Translations under genes and position numbers: made by a program | The notes under the pieces: model-generated | The model's database searches: none | What the model saw: the letters and a program-made list of their open reading frames with translations, nothing else | Told to the model about the DNA's origin: nothing | NCBI GenBank assembly: GCA_027494015.1 | Contig: JAOSJP010000005.1 | Span: 1-64,000, forward strand | From: Anaerolineae bacterium | GTDB lineage: Bacteria > Chloroflexota > Anaerolineae > Aggregatilineales > Aggregatilineaceae | DNA: 64,000 bases | Direction of reading: 5' to 3' | Shown: in pieces, positions 50,987 to 58,054 of the stretch | Layout of the letters: each line of letters begins with the position of its first letter | How positions within the stretch are numbered: the stretch's first letter is position 1

Positions 50987-52708
50987 ATGTTCCGTAAAAG
51001 CATCATGCTAGTGCTGGCTGCGCTGCTGGCGGTCTTTCCGCTGGCGGCGGTGAGCGCCCAGGACGAGCCGCTGACCATCGGTCTGTCGCTGTCCACGCTC
51101 AACAACCCGTTCTTCGTCACCCTGCGCGACGGCGCGCAGGAGGCCGCCGCGGCGCAGGGCATCGAGCTGATCGTGCTCGACTCGCAGGACGACCCGGCGA
51201 CCGAGGCGGCGAACATGGAAGACCTGATCGCCCAGGGGGTGGACGCCATCCTGGTCAACCCGACCGACGCCGACGCCATCGTGCCCTCGATCCTGGCCGC
51301 AAACGCGGCAGGCATCCCGGTCTTCACCATTGACCGCGGGGCATCCGGCGGCGAAGTGGTCAGCCACATCGCTTCGGACAACGTGGCCGGTGGCCGCATG
51401 GCCGCCGCCTTCCTGTGCAATGCGCTGGGCGGGGCGGGCAAGGTCGTCGAGCTGGAAGGCATCGCCGGCACGTCGGCGGCGCGCGACCGGGGCGAAGGCT
51501 TCAACGCCTACATGAGCGAGAGCTGCTCCGGCGTGGAGATCGTCGCCCGCCAGACGGCCAACTTCAACCGCGCCGAGGGTCTGACCGTCTTCGAGAACAT
51601 CCTGCAGGCGCAGGACACCATCAACGGCGTCTTCGCCCACAACGACGAGATGATCCTGGGCGCTATCGAGGCCGCGACTGCGGCAGGTCGCGCGGCGGAC
51701 ATCACCTTCGTCGGCTTCGACGCGGTGGATGACGCGGTGGCCGCGGTGAGCGCGGGCACGCTGGCCGCGACCGTCGCCCAGCAGCCCGCCCTGATGGGCG
51801 TGCTCGGCGTCGAGACGGCAGCGGCGTATCTGGGCGGCCAAGCTGTCCCGGCCTACATCCCGGTTGACCTGCGCCTGGTGCAGAAGCTGACGCTCGGCCT
51901 GTCGCTGTCCACGCTGAACAACCCGTTCTTCGTCACCCTGCGCGACGGCGCGCTCCAGGCAGCGGCGGAGCTTGGCCCAGTCGAAGTGGTCGTGCTCGAC
52001 TCACAGGACGATCCGGCGACCGAAGCGGCGAACATGGAAGACCTGATCGCCCAGGGAGTGGACGCCATCCTGGTCAACCCGACCGACGCCGATGCCATCG
52101 TGCCCTCGATCCTGGCCGCGAACGCAGCGGGCATTCCGGTCTTCACCATTGACCGCGGGGCGTCCGGCGGCGAGGTGGTCAGCCACATCGCTTCGGACAA
52201 CGTGGCCGGTGGCCGCATGGCCGCTGAGTTCCTGTGCAGCGCGCTGGGTGGCGCGGGCAAGGTCGTCGAGCTAGAGGGCATCGCCGGCACGTCGGCGGCG
52301 CGCGACCGGGGCGAGGGCTTCAACGCCTACATGAGCGAGAGCTGCTCCGGCGTGGAGATCGTCGCCCGCCAGACGGCCAACTTCAACCGCGCCGAGGGCC
52401 TGACCGTCTTCGAGAACATCCTGCAGGCGCAGGACACCATCAACGGTGTCTTCGCCCACAACGACGAGATGATCCTGGGCGCGATTGAGGCCGCAACTGC
52501 GGCAGGTCGCGCGGCGGACATCGTCTTCGTCGGCTTCGACGCGGTGGATGACGCGGTGGCCGCGGTGAGCGCGGGCACCCTGGCCGCGACCGTCGCCCAG
52601 CAGCCCGCCCTGATGGGCGTGCTCGGCGTCGAGACGGCAGCGGCGTATCTGGGCGGCCAGGAAGTCGCAACCTACATCCCGGTTGATCTGGCGCTCGTCA
52701 CCGAGTAA
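50987..52708 (+). CDS. rbsB: Sugar-binding protein with duplicated RbsB-like domain
   Basis: 573 residues from ATG 50987 (GGAGGG upstream). A signal peptide (MLVLAALLAVFPLAAVSAQ) precedes two nearly identical type 1 periplasmic binding domains of about 272 residues, joined by LVQK with no linker. Domain 1 covers about residues 26-298 and domain 2 about 299-573. Both have GLSLSTLNNPFFVTLRDGA, AANMEDLIAQGVDAILVNPT, IPVFTIDRGASGGEVVSHIA and GVFAHNDEMILGAIEAA. They differ at only about fifteen positions, mostly in the first 35 residues and at AAAFLCNALGG/AAEFLCSALGG. RbsB proteins normally have one domain. Between the two permease-region genes, in frame throughout. Confidence 0.9.
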   Translation: MFRKSIMLVLAALLAVFPLAAVSAQDEPLTIGLSLSTLNNPFFVTLRDGAQEAAAAQGIELIVLDSQDDPATEAANMEDLIAQGVDAILVNPTDADAIVPSILAANAAGIPVFTIDRGASGGEVVSHIASDNVAGGRMAAAFLCNALGGAGKVVELEGIAGTSAARDRGEGFNAYMSESCSGVEIVARQTANFNRAEGLTVFENILQAQDTINGVFAHNDEMILGAIEAATAAGRAADITFVGFDAVDDAVAAVSAGTLAATVAQQPALMGVLGVETAAAYLGGQAVPAYIPVDLRLVQKLTLGLSLSTLNNPFFVTLRDGALQAAAELGPVEVVVLDSQDDPATEAANMEDLIAQGVDAILVNPTDADAIVPSILAANAAGIPVFTIDRGASGGEVVSHIASDNVAGGRMAAEFLCSALGGAGKVVELEGIAGTSAARDRGEGFNAYMSESCSGVEIVARQTANFNRAEGLTVFENILQAQDTINGVFAHNDEMILGAIEAATAAGRAADIVFVGFDAVDDAVAAVSAGTLAATVAQQPALMGVLGVETAAAYLGGQEVATYIPVDLALVTE

Positions 52709-52723
52709 GCGACACGAGTGTGG

Positions 52724-52756
52724 GGCTGTGCAGGGGTGCGCTCCTGCACAGCCTTT
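52724..52756 (+). terminator. Hairpin between rbsB and rbsA
   Basis: GGCTGTGCAGG pairs perfectly with CCTGCACAGCC, followed by TTTTC. It lies 16 bases after the rbsB stop, 18 bases before rbsA. Such hairpins inside sugar ABC operons usually raise binding-protein message relative to the downstream genes by partial termination or 3'-end protection. Confidence 0.7.
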
Positions 52757-52773
52757 TCACGTCAGCGAGCAGC

Positions 52774-54279
52774 ATGGACCACACACCGCTTTTACAGATG
52801 CGGGGCATCAGCAAGGCGTTCCCCGGCGTCCAGGCGCTTCAGAGCGTGGACCTGACCGTGCATCCCGGCGAGATTCTGGCGCTGGTGGGCGAGAACGGCG
52901 CCGGCAAGAGCACGCTGATGAAGGTGCTCAACGGGATTTACGGGGCGGACGCCGGCGAGATCCTCTGGCAGGGCGAGGCAGTGACTATCCACTCGCCGCA
53001 CGATGCCCAGCGCCTGGGCATCAGCATGATCCACCAGGAACTGGCGCTCATCCCCTACCTCGACGCCGGTAAGAACATCTACCTGGGGCGCGAGCCAGCG
53101 GGCAGGCTGCCCGGCACGGTGGACTGGCGCAGCCTGTACCGCCAGGCGCAGACCGACCTCGACCGGCTTGGGCTGGAGGTGAGCGTGCGCACGCCGGTGC
53201 GCTTCTTCCCCCTCGCCCAGCAACAGATGATCGAGGTGGCCAAGGCGCTCTCGATGGACGCGCGCCTGATCGTCATGGACGAGCCTACCTCGTCACTGAC
53301 CGACCGCGAAGTGGAAACCTTGTTCGGCCAGATGCGCGCGCTGCGCGCCCAGGGCGTGGCCATCATCTTCATCTCGCACCGGCTGGAGGAAGTGCTGCAC
53401 ATCGCCGACCGGGTGACGGTGCTGCGCGACGGGCAGCTTGTCGGCACGCGCCCGGTGAGCGAGCTGAGCACCGACGACATCATCCGCATGATGGTCGGGC
53501 GCGAGATGGGCCAGATTTTCGAGCGGCGCGCTACCCCGCCAGCCGACGGGGTAATCCTTGAGGTGCGCGGGCTGAGCCGGGGCGAGCGCGTGCGCGATGT
53601 CAGCTTCACGCTGCGCAAAGGCGAGATTCTGGGCGTGGCCGGGCTGGTCGGCGCAGGCCGCACCGAGCTGGCCGAAGCGATCTTCGGCGCGCGTCCAGCC
53701 ACCGCCGGCACGATCCTGCTGGACGGGCAGCCTCTGCGCATCCGCCACCCGCAGGAGGCAATCCGCAACGGCATCGGCTTCGTGCCGGAAGATCGCAAGC
53801 GCCAGGGGCTGTTCCTGCGTATGTCGGTGGCGGCGAACGTGGTCATGGCTGTGCTGCGCCGCCTGACGCGCGCGCTGTTCATTCGCTGGGCGCAGGTCGG
53901 GCAGATCACCGACGATTTCATCGGGCGGCTGGACATTCGCACGCCCTCGGCGGCGCAGCGCGTGCGCAACCTGAGCGGCGGCAACCAGCAGAAGGTGGTC
54001 ATCGCCAAGTGGCTGACGCTCGACCCGAAGGTGCTCATCCTCGACGAGCCGACGCGCGGCATTGACGTGGGGGCCAAAGCGGAGATTTACCGGCTGATGA
54101 ACCAGCTTGCCGAGCGCGGCGTGGGCATCTTGATGATCTCCTCCGAGCTACCCGAAGTGATGGGCATCAGCGACCGCATCCTGGTCATGCACGAGGGGCG
54201 GCTGGCGGGCGTCTTCGACGCGCGCACTGCCACCGAAGACGCGCTGATGAACGCGGCGACGGGCATGAACGCGAGCTAG
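52774..54279 (+). CDS. rbsA: Ribose-type ABC transporter ATP-binding protein
   Basis: 501 residues from MDHTPLLQMRGISKAFPGVQ. Two fused nucleotide-binding domains as in RbsA/MglA: half 1 has Walker A GENGAGKSTLMKVLNGIY, signature FFPLAQQQMIEVAKALSMDA and Walker B LIVMDEPTSSLTDREVETLF; half 2 has the degenerate Walker A GLVGAGRTELAEAIFGARPA, signature LSGGNQQKVVIAKWL and VLILDEPTRGIDVGAKAEIY. Powers sugar import through the two permeases encoded here. Confidence 0.95.
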   Translation: MDHTPLLQMRGISKAFPGVQALQSVDLTVHPGEILALVGENGAGKSTLMKVLNGIYGADAGEILWQGEAVTIHSPHDAQRLGISMIHQELALIPYLDAGKNIYLGREPAGRLPGTVDWRSLYRQAQTDLDRLGLEVSVRTPVRFFPLAQQQMIEVAKALSMDARLIVMDEPTSSLTDREVETLFGQMRALRAQGVAIIFISHRLEEVLHIADRVTVLRDGQLVGTRPVSELSTDDIIRMMVGREMGQIFERRATPPADGVILEVRGLSRGERVRDVSFTLRKGEILGVAGLVGAGRTELAEAIFGARPATAGTILLDGQPLRIRHPQEAIRNGIGFVPEDRKRQGLFLRMSVAANVVMAVLRRLTRALFIRWAQVGQITDDFIGRLDIRTPSAAQRVRNLSGGNQQKVVIAKWLTLDPKVLILDEPTRGIDVGAKAEIYRLMNQLAERGVGILMISSELPEVMGISDRILVMHEGRLAGVFDARTATEDALMNAATGMNAS

Positions 54280-54329
54280 AGGTGTGATGAACTCTGTATG
54301 AGGGGGGAACCACGATGCTGGTGATCATC

Positions 54330-54365
54330 TGAACCCCACCCCCCCCCCCCCGGGGGGGGCGAAAG
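54330..54365. other. Low-complexity C/G run before the second permease gene
   Basis: A C run of about sixteen, broken by one A, is followed by a G run of eight. Like 12606-12740 it looks like a consensus or assembly artefact. It leaves no good ribosome binding site unless GGGGAAAGCTGG at 54380 serves. Confidence 0.4.
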
Positions 54366-54392
54366 GGAGGGGAGGGAAGCGGGGAAAGCTGG

Positions 54393-55400
54393 ATGAGAGA
54401 GCGACTGATGAGCGCATTCACATCTGTTCCCTGGCAACAAACGCTCGCCAACGCGCTGCGGCGCAGCATCGTGCTGCTGGTGCTGGTGGGGCTGGCCCTC
54501 TATTTCGAGTCGGAGACCGGGCGCTTCCTCACCAAGCAGAACCTGACCAACGTGGCGCAGCAGAATGCGCACATCGTCGTCGTGACGGTCGGCATGGCGC
54601 TGGTCATGCTCGGCGGCGGCATTGACCTGTCGGTTGGCTCGATTGCGGCGCTGGGCGGGGCGCTCTCGGCGGGGCTGGTCGTGCGCAGCGGTGTGCCGCT
54701 GGAGCTGAGCGTGATGGTGGCCCTGGCTGTGGGCTTCGGCCTGGGCCTGGTCAACGGCGCGCTGGTCGTGTTCGGCAAGCTGCCGCCCTTCGTCGCGACC
54801 CTCTCCATGATGGGCGTGGCGCGCGGGCTGATGCTGCTCTACACCAGCAAGAAGCCGATCTCCATCGCCAACGTGAATGCCTACACGTTCTGGGGGCGCG
54901 GCTCGGTCGCGCTGCCCCTGCTGGGCGATGTGCCCGCGCCGGTGCTGGTGGCGCTGCTCATCGTCGGCCTGGCGGTGCTGCTGCTCACCCAGACGCGCTT
55001 CGGGCTGCACGTCTACGCCATCGGCGGCAACGAAGAGACGGCTCGCCTGGCTGGGGTGCCCGTCAACCGCATCAAGCTGCTCACCTACGGCATCAGCGGG
55101 ATGCTGGCGGCGCTGGCGGGGATGTTGCTCACCGCCCGGCTCTACTCGGCGCAGCCGCGCATCGGCGTGGGGCTGGAGCTGGAAGCCATCGCCTCGTCCG
55201 TGCTGGGTGGGGTCAGTCTGTTCGGCGGCGTGGGCAACATTCCCAGCGCGGTGATCGGCGCGCTGTTGATCGGCGAGCTGGGCAACGGCATGAACATGCT
55301 GCGCGTCGAGTCCTACCAGCAGGAGATGATCAAGGGTCTGGTGCTGGTGGCGGCGGTGACGGTGGACAGGTACACCAAGCGGCTGGAGCGGCGCGGTTGA
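54393..55400 (+). CDS. Ribose-type ABC transporter permease 2
   Basis: 335 residues starting MRERLMSAFTSVPWQQTLAN; a second ATG (MSAFTSVP) is at 54408. Signatures of the RbsC/XylH family: TVGMALVMLGGGIDLSVGSI, LGKLPPFVATLSMMGVARGL-like FGKLPPFVATLSMMGVARGL, YAIGGNEETARLAGVPVNRI, LEAIASSVLGGVSLFGGVGN. It differs enough from rbsC at 49896 that the two probably form a heterodimer, as LsrC/LsrD do in AI-2 import. Confidence 0.92.
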   Translation: MRERLMSAFTSVPWQQTLANALRRSIVLLVLVGLALYFESETGRFLTKQNLTNVAQQNAHIVVVTVGMALVMLGGGIDLSVGSIAALGGALSAGLVVRSGVPLELSVMVALAVGFGLGLVNGALVVFGKLPPFVATLSMMGVARGLMLLYTSKKPISIANVNAYTFWGRGSVALPLLGDVPAPVLVALLIVGLAVLLLTQTRFGLHVYAIGGNEETARLAGVPVNRIKLLTYGISGMLAALAGMLLTARLYSAQPRIGVGLELEAIASSVLGGVSLFGGVGNIPSAVIGALLIGELGNGMNMLRVESYQQEMIKGLVLVAAVTVDRYTKRLERRG

Positions 55401-55417
55401 CGGCGCGCCCTGGTTTA

Positions 55418-55555
55418 CCTCACCCCCGCTCGGCGCTGACGCGCCTCACCTCCCCCTCTCCGTTGACGGAGAGGGGGAAAGGCCGAGCGTAGCGAGGACA
55501 GGGGGTGAGGTCAATATCTCCACGTCAAGCAAGTCGCTGTCAACCTTTGCACACC
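55418..55555. repeat. Family A repeat copy A10 with flank
   Basis: A10 at 55418-55511, then the flank CAATATCTCCACGTCAAGC and AAGTCGCTGTCAACCTTTGC. It sits between permease 2 and the second lacI, just before that gene's promoter. Confidence 0.85.
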
Positions 55556-55573
55556 CCCAACCGTTCCGCCGCC

Positions 55574-55603
55574 TTGACAGCGCCGCCGCGCCCGTGCTAT
55601 GGT
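55574..55603 (+). promoter_or_regulatory. Promoter of the second lacI gene
   Basis: TTGACA (55574-55579) and TATGGT (55598-55603) are 18 bases apart. No LacI-type palindrome like the one at 48446 is visible between it and the ATG. Confidence 0.5.
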
Positions 55604-55665
55604 AGCCGCGAGCGCCGCCAGGGTTCTCGGCGCGGCGGGCGCAGGCACGCGCCAGCAGGAACAGC

Positions 55666-56667
55666 ATGACCACCATCCGGGATGTAGCGGCTGAGGCGGG
55701 TGTCTCCATCGCCACCGTCTCGCGCGTGATCAACGGGACGGGCTATGCCAGCGAGGAAGCGCGCCGGCGCGTCCGCGCGGCGATGCGCAAGCTCGCCTAC
55801 CACCCCAATGCCATCGCTCAGGGATTGCGCCGCCAGGCGACACACTCGGTCGGCGTCCTGCTCCCACGCATCAACGAGCCGTATTTCAGCACGCTCGTCT
55901 TCGCCATCGAGAAGACGCTGTTCGCGCACGGCTTCCGCACGCTGTTCTGCAACACGGAGGAGAACAGCGCCAAAGAGGACAACTACGTGACCATGCTGCT
56001 CGGCCAGCAGGTGGACGCTGTCGTGTATTTCGTGGCCGCCGCAGACCGTCGCCCGCACGTCGAGCGGCTGATCGAGCGCAGCATCCCGGTCGTGCTGCTG
56101 GAACGCTCTCTGCCCGGCCTGCCCGTCAGCGAAGTGCGCGTCACCAACGAGCAGGGCGCCCGCGACGGCGTGCGCCACTTGCTGGACCTGGGTCACAGGC
56201 GCATTGCCGTGATCAGCGGCAGCCTGGAGATGATCCCGCACGACCGCGTGCGCGGGGCGCAGCGGGCGCTCGACGAGGCGGGCGTGCAGGCGGAAGTGCG
56301 CATCATGGGCGGGCTGCCCGACTTCGAGACCGGGCACGCGGCGGCGTTGAGTCTGCTGCGCGGCGCAGACCGGCCCACCGCCCTCTTCGCCCTGACCGAT
56401 TCGATTGCCGTCGGCGCGCTGCACGCCGCTGATGAGCTGGGCCTGCGCGCCCCCGCCGACGTGTCGGTGATGGGCTTCGACGACATCCCGCTGGCGTCGT
56501 TCATCATCCCGCCGCTGACGACCATCGCTCAGCCGATCTATGCCATTGGCGAGACGGCGGCAACCATCCTGCTCGCCCAGTTAGACGAGCCGCAGTCGCC
56601 GACGCAATCGGTGCTGCTGCCCACGTCGCTGGTCGTGCGCCGCTCGACGGCCTCGCCCGCGCGCTAG
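55666..56667 (+). CDS. LacI-family transcriptional regulator (downstream copy)
   Basis: 333 residues with HTH TTIRDVAAEAGVSIATVSRV, a hinge NAIAQGLRRQATHSVGVLLP and a sugar-binding domain (PYFSTLVFAIEKTLFAHGFR, LLGQQVDAVVYFVAAADRRP, LFALTDSIAVGALHAADELG, FDDIPLASFIIPPLTTIAQP). It has its own promoter and may regulate the cassette or an unlinked gene. About as distant from the upstream LacI as two paralogues of one subfamily. Its stop overlaps the stop of the remnant on the other strand. Confidence 0.9.
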   Translation: MTTIRDVAAEAGVSIATVSRVINGTGYASEEARRRVRAAMRKLAYHPNAIAQGLRRQATHSVGVLLPRINEPYFSTLVFAIEKTLFAHGFRTLFCNTEENSAKEDNYVTMLLGQQVDAVVYFVAAADRRPHVERLIERSIPVVLLERSLPGLPVSEVRVTNEQGARDGVRHLLDLGHRRIAVISGSLEMIPHDRVRGAQRALDEAGVQAEVRIMGGLPDFETGHAAALSLLRGADRPTALFALTDSIAVGALHAADELGLRAPADVSVMGFDDIPLASFIIPPLTTIAQPIYAIGETAATILLAQLDEPQSPTQSVLLPTSLVVRRSTASPAR

Positions 56668-56926
56668 TCCCCGAATTCCTCGTAGCCGAAGTACCAGTCT
56701 GGCGTTGTGCTCTCCGGCGGGGCGGTGCGCTTGCGCCAGTCGGCCCCGTGCTGCGCACAGACCTCGCCCAGTGTCCGCAATGCCCCGGCCCGAAGCCGTA
56801 GCCGGGATCGGCCAGCACTGCGCTGCACGCCGGCAGCACATGCTGCATGATGTCGCGCTTGAACGCGGGGAACTGCGCGTCCGTGATGGGCGACGGCGCG
56901 GCCTTGTTCAGGGCGTCGCGCAGCAC
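56664..56926 (-). pseudogene. Short remnant, frameshifted
   Basis: Two overlapping frames join near 56780 into about 85 residues: LRDALNKAAPSPITDAQFPA, FKRDIMQHVLPACSAVLADP, GYGFGPGHC, then GADWRKRTAPPESTTPDWYF and GYEEFGD. The 5' end runs into a family B tag (CAGCGCCCCTACCGCC) at 56930. Family not recognised; a gene cut off by repeat insertion is the best reading. Confidence 0.45.
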
Positions 56927-57057
56927 AGAGCAGCGCCCCTACCGCCCGCCAGGTTTTGCCCATATCCCCGCCAGTTGCCTATTGCAGCGCGGGGCGGCGG
57001 CTTTTATACTGGACGGTGCCATAGAGATGGTGGCGGGGCTGGGAAATCGCGTTGGAA

Positions 57058-57680
57058 ATGCTGATTCTGCTGGTCGTAGGGGTTGGCGCGCTGATCGCGT
57101 TCATGGCCGGGATCGCGCTGCTGGTGATCTATCTGCGCGCGGCCAGCCAGGCGGACGCGGGGCCGCGCCCGGCTGCGGGCGCGGGGGCCGTCCCCTGCCC
57201 GCGCTGCGGGGCGCCGAACCCGCCGGGAACTCCCGCCTGCGGGCAATGCGGGCAGCCGCTCGGCCCTGCGCTGCCGCTCCGTCCGGCGGGGCCGCCGCCG
57301 CCGCACGCCGGAATGCCGCGCCCCATGCCGCGCCCCTCCGTGTCCCCGATCATGACGCAAGGCCCCGCTCCACGCCCGGCGACCATGCCGCGCGCCTGGC
57401 TGGAAGGCAGCAGCGAGGCGCTGGCTGCCCAACGGGCCTGGCTGGACAACCCCGACACGCTGGTTGGGCGCTCGACCGCCTGCGACATTCAGATTTTCGA
57501 CCCCAAAGTGTCGCGCAAGCATTTCCTGATTCGCTACGGCAGGGGGCGTTCTACCTGCAGGATCAGCACAGCTCGCACGGCACGCTGATCAACGGCGAGC
57601 GCGTCATGGCTCAACGCCTGCGCAATGGCGACCGCATCACCATCGGCGACACGGCGCTGATCTTCCACGTGGAGACTTGA
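57058..57680 (+). CDS. Membrane-anchored zinc-ribbon and FHA-domain protein (frameshifted)
   Basis: About 208 residues. One N-terminal membrane segment (MLILLVVGVGALIAFMAGIA), a zinc ribbon CPRCGAPNPPGTPACGQCGQ, a long Pro/Arg/Met-rich linker, then an FHA domain: LVGRSTACDIQIFDPKVSRK, HFLIRYG, and after a shift at the G5 run 57542-57546, YLQDQHSSHGTLINGERVMA, QRLRNGDRITIGDTALIFHV. FHA domains bind phosphothreonine. ATG 57058 is used; TTG 57052 is possible. The break looks like a homopolymer error. Confidence 0.8.
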
Positions 57681-57697
57681 GCGCGGGCAGTCGGCGG

Positions 57698-58042
57698 TGA
57701 TCAGTGATCGGTTGTCAGTGATCGGTTGTCAGTGATCAGTCTTCAGTTGTCAGAGCGTGGTCGGTAAGCTGTTCTTGTCCCCTCATCCCCGGCCCCTTCT
57801 CCCTCCAGGGGTGCTGTACATTATCCACATCTTCGGCTGCACCTGTCCCCCATCCCCGGCCCTTCCCCACAAGGAGGGAAGGGAGAAAGGCGGCGAGCCT
57901 GCTCCCCTTCCCTCCGTGCAGCGCGGGGAAAGGGGCTGGGGGATGGGGGTATTTGTGGGTAACGCATAGCCAGGAGAAGAGGGGAGCAGGACAGCCGATG
58001 GCTGATCACCAACTGATCACTGACAACTGATCACTGAAGACT
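57698..58042. repeat. Composite repeat with inverted GATCAGTTGTCAGT-type ends
   Basis: The left end has repeats of the unit TGATCGGTTGTCAGTGATC (57700-57748); the right end has the inverse CAACTGATCACTGACAACTG (58008-58040). Between them lie two C-rich segments of the type CCCCATCCCCGGCCCTTCCC and their G-rich complements. No open frame of note. It fills the whole interval between the FHA gene and the PP2C-like gene. Confidence 0.7.
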
Positions 58043-58054
58043 CCTCCCACCGCC

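Noticed and set aside
57698..58042. Possible small CRISPR array from repeated GTTGTCAGTGATC units
   Set aside because: Units are contiguous and variable, without spacers of even length, and no cas gene is near.
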